Source of the DNA: Gemmobacter aquatilis
GTDB lineage: Bacteria; Pseudomonadota; Alphaproteobacteria; Rhodobacterales; Rhodobacteraceae
Length of the DNA: 64,000 nucleotides
Direction: 5' to 3'
Assembly (NCBI RefSeq): GCF_900110025.1
Contig: NZ_FOCE01000012.1
Location: 1 to 64,000 of the forward strand
Below the pieces are notes generated by a model. The model saw only the letters and a list, made by a program, of their open reading frames with translations, had not been told where the DNA came from and ran no database searches. A program made the translations under genes and the position numbers. Below, in pieces: positions 43,507-52,479 of this stretch (positions are counted from its first letter, which is position 1; each line of letters starts with the position of its first letter).

Positions 43507-45004
43507 GCGTCAGGCGATAGCTGACCGCCTCGGCGATATGGGGCGCGCGGACGTCGGCGCTGCCCGCCAGATCGGCAATGGTGCGGGCGACGCGCAAGAC
43601 GCGGTGATAGCCGCGGGCCGACAGGCCGAAGCGTTCGGCGACGCGGCTGATCAGGGCGCGGCCTTCGGCATCGGGGGTGGCGATCTCGTCCAGCACCCGG
43701 CCCTCGGCATCGGCGTTGACGCGCAGGCCGGGGGTGGTGGCGAATCGCTGTTGCTGGATCTGGCGGGCGCGCAGCACACGGGCGGCGATGGTGGCGGATG
43801 TGTCGCCCGCGGCGGGCAGATCGAGGTCGGTATAGGCGACCGGGGGCACATCGACGCGCAGGTCGAAGCGATCCATCAGCGGGCCGGAGATGCGACCGAG
43901 GTAGTCTTCACCACAGAGCGGCACCTTGGCGCAGGCGCGGGACGGATCGGTCATATAGCCGCATTTGCAGGGATTGGCGGCGGCGACCAGCAGGAAGCGG
44001 CAGGGGTAGCGGATATGCGCATTGGCGCGGGCCACCACCACCTCGCCGGATTCGATGGGCTGGCGCAGGGTTTCCAGCACGGCGCGGGGAAATTCGGGGA
44101 ATTCATCCATGAACAGCACGCCGTTATGGGCGAGGCTGATCTCGCCGGGCTTGGCCCCTTTGCCGCCGCCGACAATGGCGGCCATCGACGCAGTGTGATG
44201 TGGTTCTCGGAACGGGCGTTCGCGCGAGATGCCGCCTTCGGACAACAGGCCCGCCAGCGAGTGAATCATCGAGGTTTCAAGGGCTTCCGGCGCGGAAAGC
44301 GGCGGCAGGATACCGGGCAGGCGGGCGGCCAGCATGGATTTGCCGGAACCGGGCGTGCCGATCATCAGCATATGATGGCGCCCGGCAGCGGCGATTTCCA
44401 GTGCGCGTTTGGCGCGTTCCTGGCCTTTCACCTCGCGCAGGTCACGGGTCAGCGGCGGGCGCGACACCTCACCCGCCTCGGCCGGGGTGATCGGGGCCTG
44501 GCCGGTATAATGGCGCACCACCTGATCGAGCGATTCCGCGCCCAGCACCTGCGTCGCGCCGACCCAGGCCGCCTCGGCCCCGCAGGCGCGGGGGCAGAGC
44601 AGCGCCCGGTCGGCCTCGGCAGCGGCCATGGCGGCGGGCAGGGCGCCAATCACCGCGATCAGGCGGCCATCCAGCGACAGTTCCCCGAGCGCCACGGTGG
44701 CCTCCACCTCGTCCTTAGGAATGATGTCGAGCGCGGCGAGCAGGGCCAGCGCGATGGGCAGATCGAAATGTGAGCCCTCTTTCGGCAGATCGGCGGGCGA
44801 GAGGTTGACGGTGATCCGCTTCGACGGCAGCGCGATCGACATCGCGGCGAGGGCGGCGCGCACCCGTTCCTTCGCCTCGGACACCGCCTTGTCGGGCAGG
44901 CCCACCACGGCGAAGGCGGGCAGGCCTGCGGCGACGGCGCATTGCACCTCGACCATGCGGGCCTCGACCCCTTCAAACGCCACCGTATAGGCCCGCGCGA
45001 CCAT
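43481..45004 (-). CDS. comM: YifB/ComM family AAA+ ATPase (Mg chelatase-like)
   Basis: The 507-residue protein has an N-terminal Lon-S5-like domain ([41 protein letters not shown] in parts) and an AAA+ module with Walker [17 protein letters not shown], then [16 protein letters not shown] and a Zn-type Cys motif [17 protein letters not shown]. ComM is a hexameric helicase that promotes branch migration in natural transformation in Vibrio. Length is normal. The 3' end overlaps gshB on the other strand. Confidence 0.95.
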   Translation of the reverse strand: MVARAYTVAFEGVEARMVEVQCAVAAGLPAFAVVGLPDKAVSEAKERVRAALAAMSIALPSKRITVNLSPADLPKEGSHFDLPIALALLAALDIIPKDEVEATVALGELSLDGRLIAVIGALPAAMAAAEADRALLCPRACGAEAAWVGATQVLGAESLDQVVRHYTGQAPITPAEAGEVSRPPLTRDLREVKGQERAKRALEIAAAGRHHMLMIGTPGSGKSMLAARLPGILPPLSAPEALETSMIHSLAGLLSEGGISRERPFREPHHTASMAAIVGGGKGAKPGEISLAHNGVLFMDEFPEFPRAVLETLRQPIESGEVVVARANAHIRYPCRFLLVAAANPCKCGYMTDPSRACAKVPLCGEDYLGRISGPLMDRFDLRVDVPPVAYTDLDLPAAGDTSATIAARVLRARQIQQQRFATTPGLRVNADAEGRVLDEIATPDAEGRALISRVAERFGLSARGYHRVLRVARTIADLAGSADVRAPHIAEAVSYRLTLSERASPR

Positions 45005-45048
45005 CCCCGCCCCCGTTTACCTTGCTTAACGGGTAACGGGGGAATGGT

Positions 45049-45921
45049 TTACGATTGGTAAAGAGCGACGAATTTCGGCCAGGCCTCGGGGTCTGCCACC
45101 GTCTTGTCGCGGCAGAAGGCATTGCAGAAGCCGAAGCGGCGGCCTGCAAGCTCCAGAACATGGGTGACGGGCTTGCCAGAATAGGGACAGGCGGTGTTTT
45201 CGGCCTGCGTGCCGTCCACCGCGCGGGCGGGCAGGGGCGTGGGGCCGGGCCAGGGGCGTTGCGGATAATCGCGGCGGTAGAATTCCTGATCGGCACCGTC
45301 GATCAGGCCCATGGCGCGCCAGCGGCGGAACGAAGGATGGGCAAGATGCGCCGCGACATAGGCCTGCGCCGCCGGACCCACGGGCAGGTTATAGCCCGCA
45401 ATCCGCGCGGCGACCGGGGCAAAGAACACATCGGCGGCGGAATAGGCGCCGCAAAGCCAGTCGCCCGCAGCGCCGGTTTGCACGCGCGCCCAATCCCAGA
45501 TCACCTGAAGGCGGGCCAGATCGGCCAGAACCTCGGGCGGGGGCGCGCAATCGGCATAGCTGACGCGCAGGTTCATCGGGCAGTAATTGCGCAGCGCGGA
45601 AAAGCCCGCGTGCATCTCGGCCGCCAGCACCCGGGCCACGGCGCGGGCTTTCGGATCGGCGGGCCAGATCCTGGCTTCGGGGTGGCGCGAGGCGAGTTCT
45701 TCGGCGATGGCGAGGCTTTCGGGCACCACCACCCCGTCGGGCGTGCGCATGGTGGGGGCGGTTTTCGCCGGGTGGAAGTCTTTGAGAAGGTTCGGCAGTT
45801 CGTCTGTATACAGCCGCGCCGTCAGCGTGCGCACGGGGATGCCGAAGGCATCGAACAGCAGCCAGCCGCGCAGCGACCAACTGGAATAGCCACGGTCCCC
45901 GATTACCAGATCATAGGTCAT
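45049..45921 (-). CDS. Glutathione S-transferase fused to a YHS-like metal-binding domain
   Basis: The 290-residue protein has a GST N-terminal domain (LVIGDRGYSSWSLRGWLLFDAFG), a helical C-terminal GST domain (to about 215), and an extra C-terminal module from about 240: Cys245 (CPYSGKPVTHV) and Cys266, Cys270 (FGFCNAFC). This matches a YHS/TRASH pattern that could bind a metal. I chose the ATG at 45921, where GGAG precedes with correct spacing; two earlier in-frame ATG exist. GST is the family call; the fused domain suggests metal or haem handling, by inference. Confidence 0.85.
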   Translation of the reverse strand: MTYDLVIGDRGYSSWSLRGWLLFDAFGIPVRTLTARLYTDELPNLLKDFHPAKTAPTMRTPDGVVVPESLAIAEELASRHPEARIWPADPKARAVARVLAAEMHAGFSALRNYCPMNLRVSYADCAPPPEVLADLARLQVIWDWARVQTGAAGDWLCGAYSAADVFFAPVAARIAGYNLPVGPAAQAYVAAHLAHPSFRRWRAMGLIDGADQEFYRRDYPQRPWPGPTPLPARAVDGTQAENTACPYSGKPVTHVLELAGRRFGFCNAFCRDKTVADPEAWPKFVALYQS

Positions 45922-45993
45922 CACCATCTCCATTTTGGCCCAGCCTAGCGGCGCGGGGGCTGTGGGGGAAACGCCGATTTGTCAGGCGATCCA

Positions 45994-46551
45994 TCACGGA
46001 ATGTGATTGATCCGCAGCGCCTGCCATCCGTCGGTGAAGCGAAGTTCGGTAAGCGACAGCGGCTCGATCTTGTGGGCGAAGACGGTCTGCACATCGCAGC
46101 CAAGGGCGCGTTGCAGGCTGGCGAGGATCGGGCCGAAATGGCAGACGACAATGGCGCGCGGCGGCAGGGCGTCCAGCGTGTGCTGCACCCGCGCGGCCAT
46201 GGCGTTCCAGCTTTCGCCGCCGGGGGCCTGCACTTCGCCCGCGTCCTCCCAGAAGGCGCGGATCAGGGCGGGGGTTTCGGCCTCCACCTCGGCATAGGGG
46301 CGGGATTCCCAGGCGCCGAAGTGGAGTTCGCGCAGGCGGGGGTCATGCGGCAGGCGCGGGCGGGGGCCTTGCAGCGCGTCGGCGGTGGCGCGGGCACGGT
46401 GGAGGTCGGACGAGATCACCGGCACATCGGGCAGCGCGGCAGACAGCCGGGCGAGTGCTGCGGTATCCGACAGATCGGCGGCGCGGTCGGTCCAGCCGAT
46501 CATTTCCTTCGCATGGGTCGGGCCGTGGCGGACCAGCCAGAGGTGCCTCAT
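45994..46551 (-). CDS. Histidine phosphatase family protein (CobC-like)
   Basis: The 185-residue protein begins MRHLWLVRHGPTHAKEM, the phosphatase RHG motif, and has ISSDLHRARATADAL and HFGAWESRPYAEVE, typical of phosphoglycerate-mutase-like enzymes. The start overlaps the cobU stop by 4 nt. Position next to cobU suggests alpha-ribazole-5'-phosphate phosphatase (CobC) in the late cobalamin pathway, where the nucleotide loop is joined. Other histidine phosphatases share the motifs, so the role is inferred from context. Confidence 0.85.
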   Translation of the reverse strand: MRHLWLVRHGPTHAKEMIGWTDRAADLSDTAALARLSAALPDVPVISSDLHRARATADALQGPRPRLPHDPRLRELHFGAWESRPYAEVEAETPALIRAFWEDAGEVQAPGGESWNAMAARVQHTLDALPPRAIVVCHFGPILASLQRALGCDVQTVFAHKIEPLSLTELRFTDGWQALRINHIP

Positions 46552-47096
46552 GGCAGGGTGCCCTTCAGCACCAGCGGCAGACCGGCGATCACCGTGACCA
46601 CCAGCCCTGCGCTGGCGGCGAGGCGCTGATTCAGCCGCCCCTGCGCATCGCGGAACCGCCGCGCCAGCGCGTTTTCCGGCACGATGGACCAGCCGAGTTC
46701 GTTGGTCACCACCACCACCGGCGCGGCACAGGCCAGCAGCGCGGCCTCCAAGGCGGCGGCCTCGGCCTCCAGATCCGCTTCGGCCAGCATGCGGTTGGTC
46801 AGCCAGAGCGTGGCGCAATCCAGCAGCACGGCATGGCCTGCGGGCACGGCGGCCAGGGCGGCGCACAGGTCATGCGGCGCCTCGACCGTCTGCCAGCCGG
46901 GGCCGCGATCCACCTGATGCGCGGCGATGCGGGCGCGCATTTCGCCGTCCCAAGCCTCGGCCGTGGCGATGTAGAGGCGGGGCAGGGCGCTGGCGCTGAC
47001 CAGCCCCTCCGCAAAACGTGACTTGCCGGACCGGGCGCCGCCGATCACCATCGAAAGCTGCGGCAGGGATTTATCTTTTGGCAGTGATCCGATCAC
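46548..47096 (-). CDS. cobU: Adenosylcobinamide kinase / adenosylcobinamide-phosphate guanylyltransferase
   Basis: The 182-residue bifunctional enzyme phosphorylates adenosylcobinamide and then adds GMP, in cobalamin synthesis. The P-loop IGGARSGKSRFAE is at about residues 18-30, and LYIATAEAWDGEMRARI and VVVTNELGWSIVPENALARRFRD are the family patterns. The GTG at 47096 is preceded by GAGG with good spacing; an upstream GTG (47129) and an ATG at 47051 are alternatives. It is divergent from rpoH, and its chosen start lies within the rpoH promoter element. No other cob genes are near. Confidence 0.92.
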   Translation of the reverse strand: MIGSLPKDKSLPQLSMVIGGARSGKSRFAEGLVSASALPRLYIATAEAWDGEMRARIAAHQVDRGPGWQTVEAPHDLCAALAAVPAGHAVLLDCATLWLTNRMLAEADLEAEAAALEAALLACAAPVVVVTNELGWSIVPENALARRFRDAQGRLNQRLAASAGLVVTVIAGLPLVLKGTLP

Positions 47097-47112
47097 GTCG
47101 CAGCCTCGTATT
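47085..47112 (+). promoter_or_regulatory. RpoE/ChrR-type (ECF11) promoter candidate for rpoH
   Basis: TGATCC (47085-47090) is followed after 16 bp by CGTATT (47107-47112), about 47 nt before the rpoH start. TGATCC with a CGT-type -10 is the pattern of promoters of the singlet-oxygen sigma factor RpoE in Rhodobacter. In R. sphaeroides rpoH-II is known to be an RpoE target, which fits this sigma factor. Confidence 0.6.
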
Positions 47113-47158
47113 CCAGTCAAACGTACCACACCAACGCAAGCAGCGAACGGGGGTCTTC

Positions 47159-48034
47159 ATGGCGCTGGATGGATATACCGACCAAAAGATGTCGCGCCAA
47201 GCGATGAAGGCCGAATTGCTGGATGCCGAAACCGAGGCGCGGCTGGCCTATGCCTGGCGTGACCAGCGCGACGAGGCGGCGCTGCACCGGCTGATCACCG
47301 CCTATATGCGGCTGGCAATCTCCATGGCGTCGAAGTTCCGGCGCTACGGCGCGCCGATGAATGACCTGATTCAAGAGGCGAGCCTTGGCTTGATGAAGGC
47401 CGCCGACAAGTTCGACCCCGATCGCGGCGTGCGGTTTTCGACCTATGCGGTGTGGTGGATCAAGGCGAGCATCCAGGATTATGTGATGCGCAACTGGTCG
47501 ATGGTGCGGACGGGATCGACCAGCAGCCAGAAGGCCCTGTTCTTCAACATGCGCCGGGTGCAGGCCAAGCTGGAACGCGAGGCGGGCGAGCGGGGCGAGG
47601 TGCTGGACCAATACCAGATCCACGAACGCATCGCGCAGGATCTGGGTGTGCCGCTGGCCGATGTGCTGATGATGGAGGGGCGGCTATCGGGGTCTGATTT
47701 CTCGTTGAATGCCACGCAAAGCAGCGAGGACGAGGGGCGCGAATGGATCGACGCGCTGGAAGATGACAGCGCGCAGCCCAGCGAGGTGGTCGAGGGGCAG
47801 CATGACACCGCCCATCTGCGCGGCTGGCTGGTGCAAGCCATGGGGGCGCTGAGCCCGCGCGAACGCTATATCGTGACCGAACGCAAGCTGCGTGGCGAGG
47901 GGCGGACGCTGGAAAGTCTGGGTGAGGAACTCGGCCTGTCGAAAGAGCGCATCCGGCAATTGGAGGCGGCGGCTTTCGCCAAACTGCGCCGCAATCTGGA
48001 GGCAGAAGCGCCGGAGATCCGGCATTTCCTTTGA
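47159..48034 (+). CDS. rpoH: RNA polymerase sigma-32 factor, RpoH-II type
   Basis: The 291-residue sigma factor has region 2 (YMRLAISMASKFRRYGAPMNDLIQEASLGLMKAADKF and RGVRFSTYAVWWIKASIQDYV in parts), the RpoH box QKALFFN (residues 124-130), and region 4 with LSPRERYIVTERKLRGEGRTLESLGEELGLSKERIRQLE. Its N-terminus (MALDGYTDQKMSRQAMKAELL) is that of the RpoH-II form rather than the heat-shock RpoH-I. In Rhodobacter it drives genes for photo-oxidative stress. The promoter upstream matches RpoE control. The spacer to the next gene holds a large inverted repeat. Confidence 0.94.
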   Translation: MALDGYTDQKMSRQAMKAELLDAETEARLAYAWRDQRDEAALHRLITAYMRLAISMASKFRRYGAPMNDLIQEASLGLMKAADKFDPDRGVRFSTYAVWWIKASIQDYVMRNWSMVRTGSTSSQKALFFNMRRVQAKLEREAGERGEVLDQYQIHERIAQDLGVPLADVLMMEGRLSGSDFSLNATQSSEDEGREWIDALEDDSAQPSEVVEGQHDTAHLRGWLVQAMGALSPRERYIVTERKLRGEGRTLESLGEELGLSKERIRQLEAAAFAKLRRNLEAEAPEIRHFL

Positions 48035-48060
48035 CCGGGGCGCCAGCGGTGCTGGTGTTT

Positions 48061-48125
48061 GAGTATTTGGACCAGGGTGAGGGGGCAAGGGCGGCTCTTG
48101 TGCTTTCACCCTGGCAAAAATACTC
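48061..48125. repeat. Inverted pair of interspersed motif (copies 3 and 4), likely rpoH terminator
   Basis: GAGTATTT..CCAGGGTGA (48061-48080) and TCACCCTGG..AAATACTC (48106-48125) form a 20-bp stem with three central mismatches and a 25-nt loop. It begins 27 nt after the rpoH stop and can act as its terminator. The coaBC start lies 90 nt further. Confidence 0.6.
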
Positions 48126-48214
48126 ATCTTCTGTCTGTCACGGGCGCGCGGTCGGGTATGGTTGAGTTTCCTTTGCCCGGCCTCTACACCTTTGCCAAAG
48201 GCAAGGGGGGCGCC

Positions 48215-49408
48215 ATGCTGGCAGGGAAACGGGTTCTTCTGATCATCGGCGGCGGCATCGCGGCCTATAAGGCGCTGGATCTGATCCGCCGCTTGCGCGA
48301 GCGCGGGGCGGCGGTGACGCCGGTGATGACGCGGGCGGCGGGCGAATTTGTCACGCCTCTGTCGGTCAGCGCTCTGGCGGGGGAGGCGGTGCATACGGAT
48401 CTGTTCGATCTGACCGCCGAGGCGGAGATGGGGCATATCCAGCTATCTCGCGTGGCGGATCTGATCGTGGTGGCGCCAGCGACCGCCGATCTGATGGCGA
48501 AGATGGCGCAGGGGCGGGCGGATGATCTGGCCTCGACCCTGCTTTTGGCCACCGATACGCGGGTGCTGCTGGCCCCGGCGATGAATGTGCGGATGTGGCA
48601 GCACCCGGCGACGCAGCGTAATCTGGCGCAGCTGCGGGCGGATGGCGGGCTGTTTGTCGGCCCGAATGACGGCGAGATGGCCTGCGGCGAGTTCGGTCCG
48701 GGGCGGATGGCGGAACCGCTGGAGATCGTGGCGGCGGTGGAGGCGGCGCTGGCGACGGGGCCGCTGGCAGGGCGGCATGTGCTGGTGACCTCCGGCCCGA
48801 CGCATGAGCCGATCGACCCGGTGCGCTATATCGCCAACCGATCCTCGGGCGCGCAGGGCACGGCGCTGGCGGCGGCGCTGCGCGATCTGGGGGCCAACGT
48901 GACCTTTGTCACCGGCCCGGCTTCGGTGCCGCCGCCTGCGGGGGTGCGGGTGGTGAAGGTGGAAACCGCGCGCGAGATGCTGGCGGCGGTGGAGGCGGCC
49001 CTGCCCGCCGATGCGGCGGTGTTTGCCGCCGCCGTGGCCGATTGGCGGGTGGAAAATGCCGCCGGGCAGAAGATGAAGAAAGACGGATCAGGCCAGGCCC
49101 CGGCGCTGGAATTTGCGGAAAACCCCGACATTCTGGCGACGATTTCGCGGATGGGGCAGGGGCGGCCACAACTTGTGGTGGGCTTTGCAGCGGAAACCGA
49201 GACGGTGACCGCCCATGCCACCGCCAAACGCGCCCGCAAGGGCTGTGACTGGATCGTGGCGAATGATGTCAGCCCGGCGACCGGCATCATGGGCGGGGCG
49301 GAAAACGCGGTGACGCTGATTACCGGCGCAGGGGCCGAAGACTGGCCGCGCATGGCCAAGGACGAAGTGGCGCGGCGGCTGGCGGCGCGGATCGCGGCGG
49401 CGCTGTGA
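48215..49408 (+). CDS. coaBC: Bifunctional phosphopantothenoylcysteine decarboxylase / phosphopantothenate-cysteine ligase
   Basis: The 397-residue enzyme makes 4'-phosphopantetheine for coenzyme A. The flavoprotein half begins LAGKRVLLIIGGGIAAYKALDLIR and has APAMNVRMWQHPATQRN and GEMACGEFGPGRMAEP, where the Cys of the MxCGExGxGRM motif is catalytic. The ligase half starts near residue 180 with VLVTSGPTHEPIDPVRYIANRSSG. I chose the ATG at 48215, preceded by AAGGGGGG; a longer frame is not supported. It ends exactly where the convergent dsbD-like gene ends. Confidence 0.95.
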   Translation: MLAGKRVLLIIGGGIAAYKALDLIRRLRERGAAVTPVMTRAAGEFVTPLSVSALAGEAVHTDLFDLTAEAEMGHIQLSRVADLIVVAPATADLMAKMAQGRADDLASTLLLATDTRVLLAPAMNVRMWQHPATQRNLAQLRADGGLFVGPNDGEMACGEFGPGRMAEPLEIVAAVEAALATGPLAGRHVLVTSGPTHEPIDPVRYIANRSSGAQGTALAAALRDLGANVTFVTGPASVPPPAGVRVVKVETAREMLAAVEAALPADAAVFAAAVADWRVENAAGQKMKKDGSGQAPALEFAENPDILATISRMGQGRPQLVVGFAAETETVTAHATAKRARKGCDWIVANDVSPATGIMGGAENAVTLITGAGAEDWPRMAKDEVARRLAARIAAAL

Positions 49409-50224
49409 TCACTCCACCGGGCAGCCGGTGGTCTCCATCGCATGGCCCTCGGCCAGCACGGTGAGGCGCAGTTGTGTGGGGTCGAGCTGGTAGCTGGCCC
49501 CCGGCGGCGGCACGAAATCGGCGACGGCGGTCAGGGCATTGCCCGCCCGCGTCACCTCGGCATCCGAGACCCAGACCGGGGTTTCCGGCTCCATCACCAC
49601 GGTTTCGGGGCCGGTGGCGGGGGGCAAGGCGAGGCGGGCGGTGACGCGCAGCCCGTCTTCGATTTCCTCGACCTTGCAGGTCACCTCGGACAGACCGGCC
49701 TCGGCGGCAGAAAGCGGGGTTTCGGCCAGCGCGGTTTCGATCATCGGATCGGGGGCGCCGGTCTGGGACAGGGTGGCTGACAGCGCAAGGCTGGCGGGCA
49801 TGCAGATGTCGTTGCACACACCCAGCAGCACGGCGGCGTTCAGCAAGACGGGTTGCGCCGGATCGGCGGGGGTAATCTCGACCGGCAGCACCACGTCCTG
49901 CCGATAGCCGATGGTCTTCATCCCCTGGAAATCAAAGACTTCCGGGCTGGGCCAATGCACCTTCACCGATCCGAGGTTTTGCGAGCCCGCCCAATCGAAT
50001 TCCGGCGGGATACCCGCATCGCCCGGCGCGCGCCAATAGGTTTTCCAATGCGGCGCCAGATGCAGATGCAGCGCCGCCATTTGCCGCCCATCCGCCATGC
50101 GCCAGCCGGGCCGCAGTTCGGCCTGCAGCACATCAGCTTGCGAGGCCGGAGTTTGCGAGACCGGGCCGGTCTGGGCATGCAACGGGGCTGCGAGCAGCAG
50201 CGGGAGGAGGGCGTGTCGGATCAT
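49409..50224 (-). CDS. DsbD-alpha-like periplasmic protein
   Basis: The 271-residue protein has a signal peptide (LLPLLLAAPLHAQ, cleavage near residue 18) and a beta-rich domain of the DsbD N-terminal/ScsB type: HLHLAPHWKTYWRAPGDAGIPPEFDW, then AAVLLGVCNDICMPASL with Cys137 and Cys141. DsbD-alpha passes electrons to periplasmic thiol proteins. Here the transmembrane and C-terminal thioredoxin domains of DsbD are missing, so it needs a separate partner. The start at 50224 puts the signal peptide at the N-terminus. Confidence 0.88.
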   Translation of the reverse strand: MIRHALLPLLLAAPLHAQTGPVSQTPASQADVLQAELRPGWRMADGRQMAALHLHLAPHWKTYWRAPGDAGIPPEFDWAGSQNLGSVKVHWPSPEVFDFQGMKTIGYRQDVVLPVEITPADPAQPVLLNAAVLLGVCNDICMPASLALSATLSQTGAPDPMIETALAETPLSAAEAGLSEVTCKVEEIEDGLRVTARLALPPATGPETVVMEPETPVWVSDAEVTRAGNALTAVADFVPPPGASYQLDPTQLRLTVLAEGHAMETTGCPVE

Positions 50225-50358
50225 GCGCTGAAAATAGGGGCTGGCGCGGAAATGCGAAATCACATTCCGGAGAAGCCGCGCCGGGGCCGTGATGTGTGGC
50301 GCGGTTGCCCTTGTCGCCCGCGACCGGCGGGGCCATATTTGAGGGGAAGGAGTGCAAG

Positions 50359-50913
50359 ATGGACCTCACCGGCTCGATCCTCATTTCCATGCCCGGCATG
50401 GGCGATCCGCGATTTGAGCGGAGCGTGATCCTGATCTGCGCCCATACGCCCGAGGGGGCGATGGGGCTGGTTGTGAACAAACCTTCGCATGATATTGATT
50501 TTGCAGGTCTTCTGGATCATCTGGAGATTCCGCGCGCCCCGAAGGGCCGCGATATTCGCGTGCATTTCGGTGGCCCGGTGGAGCGCGGGCGCGGCTTTGT
50601 GCTGCATTCGCGCGACTATGAGGCGAAGGGCGGCACGATGGAGGTGGCGGGCGGCTATGGCATGACCGCCACGTTGGACATCTTGCAGGCGCTGGCGCAG
50701 GGCGATGGCCCGCGCGAGGCGCTGCTGGCGCTGGGCTATGCTGGTTGGGGGCCGGGGCAGTTGGAGAGCGAGATTGCGCGCAATGACTGGCTCACCGCGA
50801 CTCCGGCACCGGAACTGATCTTCAACGCCGATGATGGCGGGAAATGGAGTGCGGCGCTGCGCGGGATGGGGATCGACCCGATCAGCCTTTCTTCAAGCGC
50901 GGGAAGGGCTTGA
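50359..50913 (+). CDS. YqgE/AlgH family protein
   Basis: The 184-residue protein starts MDLTGSILISMPGMGDPRFERSVILICAHTPEGAMGLVVNKP (in parts), the family hallmark, and has VHFGGPVERGRGFVLHS and GYAGWGPGQLESEI. The family is widespread and often called AlgH, but its biochemical role is unknown. GGGAAGGAG precedes the ATG at 50359. It ends 9 nt from the stop of the convergent pyrD gene. Confidence 0.93.
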   Translation: MDLTGSILISMPGMGDPRFERSVILICAHTPEGAMGLVVNKPSHDIDFAGLLDHLEIPRAPKGRDIRVHFGGPVERGRGFVLHSRDYEAKGGTMEVAGGYGMTATLDILQALAQGDGPREALLALGYAGWGPGQLESEIARNDWLTATPAPELIFNADDGGKWSAALRGMGIDPISLSSSAGRA

Positions 50914-50922
50914 AGCCCGATC

Positions 50923-51984
50923 TTAAAGCCAGCGGTCGCGCCCGGTGCCCACGGCATCGCTGATGCGGGCAAACCCTTCGCGGGCGGCAATCGCTTCCAA
51001 CCCTTCCGCTACGCGGGCGGCGAGCGACAGGCCCTCATAGACCAGCGCAGTATAGATCTGCACGGCCGTCGCCCCGGCGCGGATCTTTTCCCAGGCCTGT
51101 TCGGGCGAGGAGATGCCGCCGACGCCGATCAAGGGCAGCTTTCCGTCGGTCAGCTGCGACAGGCGGGCCAAGACGCGCGTGGACTTTTCGAACAATGGCG
51201 CGCCAGAAAGGCCGCCAGTTTCGCCCTTGCTTGCAGATTTCAAACCTTCGCGCGAAAGCGTGGTGTTGGTGGCGATCACGCCCGAAATGCCGGAGGCCAG
51301 CGCGACCTCGGCCACGTCGGCCAGATCAGCCTCGGTCAGATCGGGGGCGATCTTCAGGAACACTGGCAGTTGATGCGGCAAACCGGCCCGCACCTCCATC
51401 ACCCCGGCCAGCAGCGCGGCCAAGGCGGCGCGGCCCTGCAAATCGCGCAGCTTTTCGGTATTGGGCGAGCTGACATTGACGGTCGCAAAGTCGATATGCG
51501 GACCGCAAGTGGCCAGAACGGCAGCGAAATCGGCGGCGCGATCCGCCGAATCCTTGTTGGCGCCAAGGTTCAGGCCCACCGGCACCGCCCCCTTGGGCCG
51601 CAGCGCCAGCCGCGCGGAAATCGCGCAGGCGCCTTCGTTGTTGAAGCCGAAGCGGTTGATCGCGGCGCGGTCTTCGGTCAGGCGGAACAGGCGGGGCTTG
51701 GGGTTGCCGGGCTGCGGGCGCGGCGTGGCCGCCCCCACCTCCAGAAACCCGAAGCCCGACCGCATCAGCGGCGCCAGCGCCACGGCGTTCTTGTCATAGC
51801 CCGCCGCCAGCCCCACCGGATTGGGCAGCACCATCCCGGCCAGATCGGTGCGCAGCCGGTCGGAGGTCACCACCCCCGGCAGCGGCACAAACCCGGCGCG
51901 CAGCGCCGCCAGCGACAGACCATGCGCCCGCTCGGGGTCGCAGCGATGCAGGGCCCAGAGGCCCAGAGACTCGGTCAGGCTCAA
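50923..51984 (-). CDS. pyrD: Dihydroorotate dehydrogenase (quinone), class 2
   Basis: The 353-residue membrane-associated flavoenzyme oxidises dihydroorotate to orotate with ubiquinone in pyrimidine synthesis. [58 protein letters not shown] and [15 protein letters not shown] are class 2 signatures; an N-terminal helix ([19 protein letters not shown]) anchors it to the membrane. The start is a TTG at 51984 that overlaps the stop of the DUF952 gene by 4 nt; no in-frame ATG fits. Confidence 0.93.
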   Translation of the reverse strand: MSLTESLGLWALHRCDPERAHGLSLAALRAGFVPLPGVVTSDRLRTDLAGMVLPNPVGLAAGYDKNAVALAPLMRSGFGFLEVGAATPRPQPGNPKPRLFRLTEDRAAINRFGFNNEGACAISARLALRPKGAVPVGLNLGANKDSADRAADFAAVLATCGPHIDFATVNVSSPNTEKLRDLQGRAALAALLAGVMEVRAGLPHQLPVFLKIAPDLTEADLADVAEVALASGISGVIATNTTLSREGLKSASKGETGGLSGAPLFEKSTRVLARLSQLTDGKLPLIGVGGISSPEQAWEKIRAGATAVQIYTALVYEGLSLAARVAEGLEAIAAREGFARISDAVGTGRDRWL

Positions 51985-52319
51985 ATCACGCCCTCGGGGA
52001 AGATGTGGCCGGTGGCGCCGAGCGGGAGGGACTTGTCCCAGACCACATCCGACAGGCGCAGGCGGCGGTAAAGATGGGGAAACAGCGCGCCCCCGCGCGA
52101 GGGTTCCCATTTCAGATCGGGGCCCAGCTGTTCGGCCCGCACGGCAACCAGCACGAGATCGCTTTCGGTGGCGAAATGTTTCGCCACGGTTTCAACCACT
52201 TGCACCGAGGTTGAAAAATGGATGTAACCATCCTGCAGATCAATCGGCGCGCCTGCGGTCTCACCGGCGGCGCGGAACGCATCCCATTCGGGGCGGCGGA
52301 GGATCTTGTAGATCAGCAT
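51981..52319 (-). CDS. DUF952 domain-containing protein
   Basis: The 112-residue protein starts [19 protein letters not shown] and has [23 protein letters not shown] and [16 protein letters not shown], the DUF952 pattern. The fold is glutaredoxin-unrelated and the function is unknown; some members are annotated as possible ADP-ribose-binding or glutathione-related proteins without proof. AGGAAGG precedes the ATG at 52319. It is coupled to pyrD by overlap, which is the common neighbourhood in alphaproteobacteria. Confidence 0.9.
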   Translation of the reverse strand: MLIYKILRRPEWDAFRAAGETAGAPIDLQDGYIHFSTSVQVVETVAKHFATESDLVLVAVRAEQLGPDLKWEPSRGGALFPHLYRRLRLSDVVWDKSLPLGATGHIFPEGVI

Positions 52320-52479
52320 GGGGCCTTCCTGCACCTTGTGCGGCGTCTGGTCAATGCCCGCAAGCAGCGGGCGGAAATCTGCGCGTCTTCACCCTTTACG
52401 TCACGACAGGTGGCGCAAGCTTTGACTCGCATCGAGGCCCGGCGCAGTCTGGCTGGATCAACCAACAAGGGAGTATTCC

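Noticed and set aside
46548-47129. Search for a cobalamin riboswitch near cobU
   Set aside because: The 30-60 nt upstream of cobU are shared with the rpoH promoter and are too short; no B12-box was seen.
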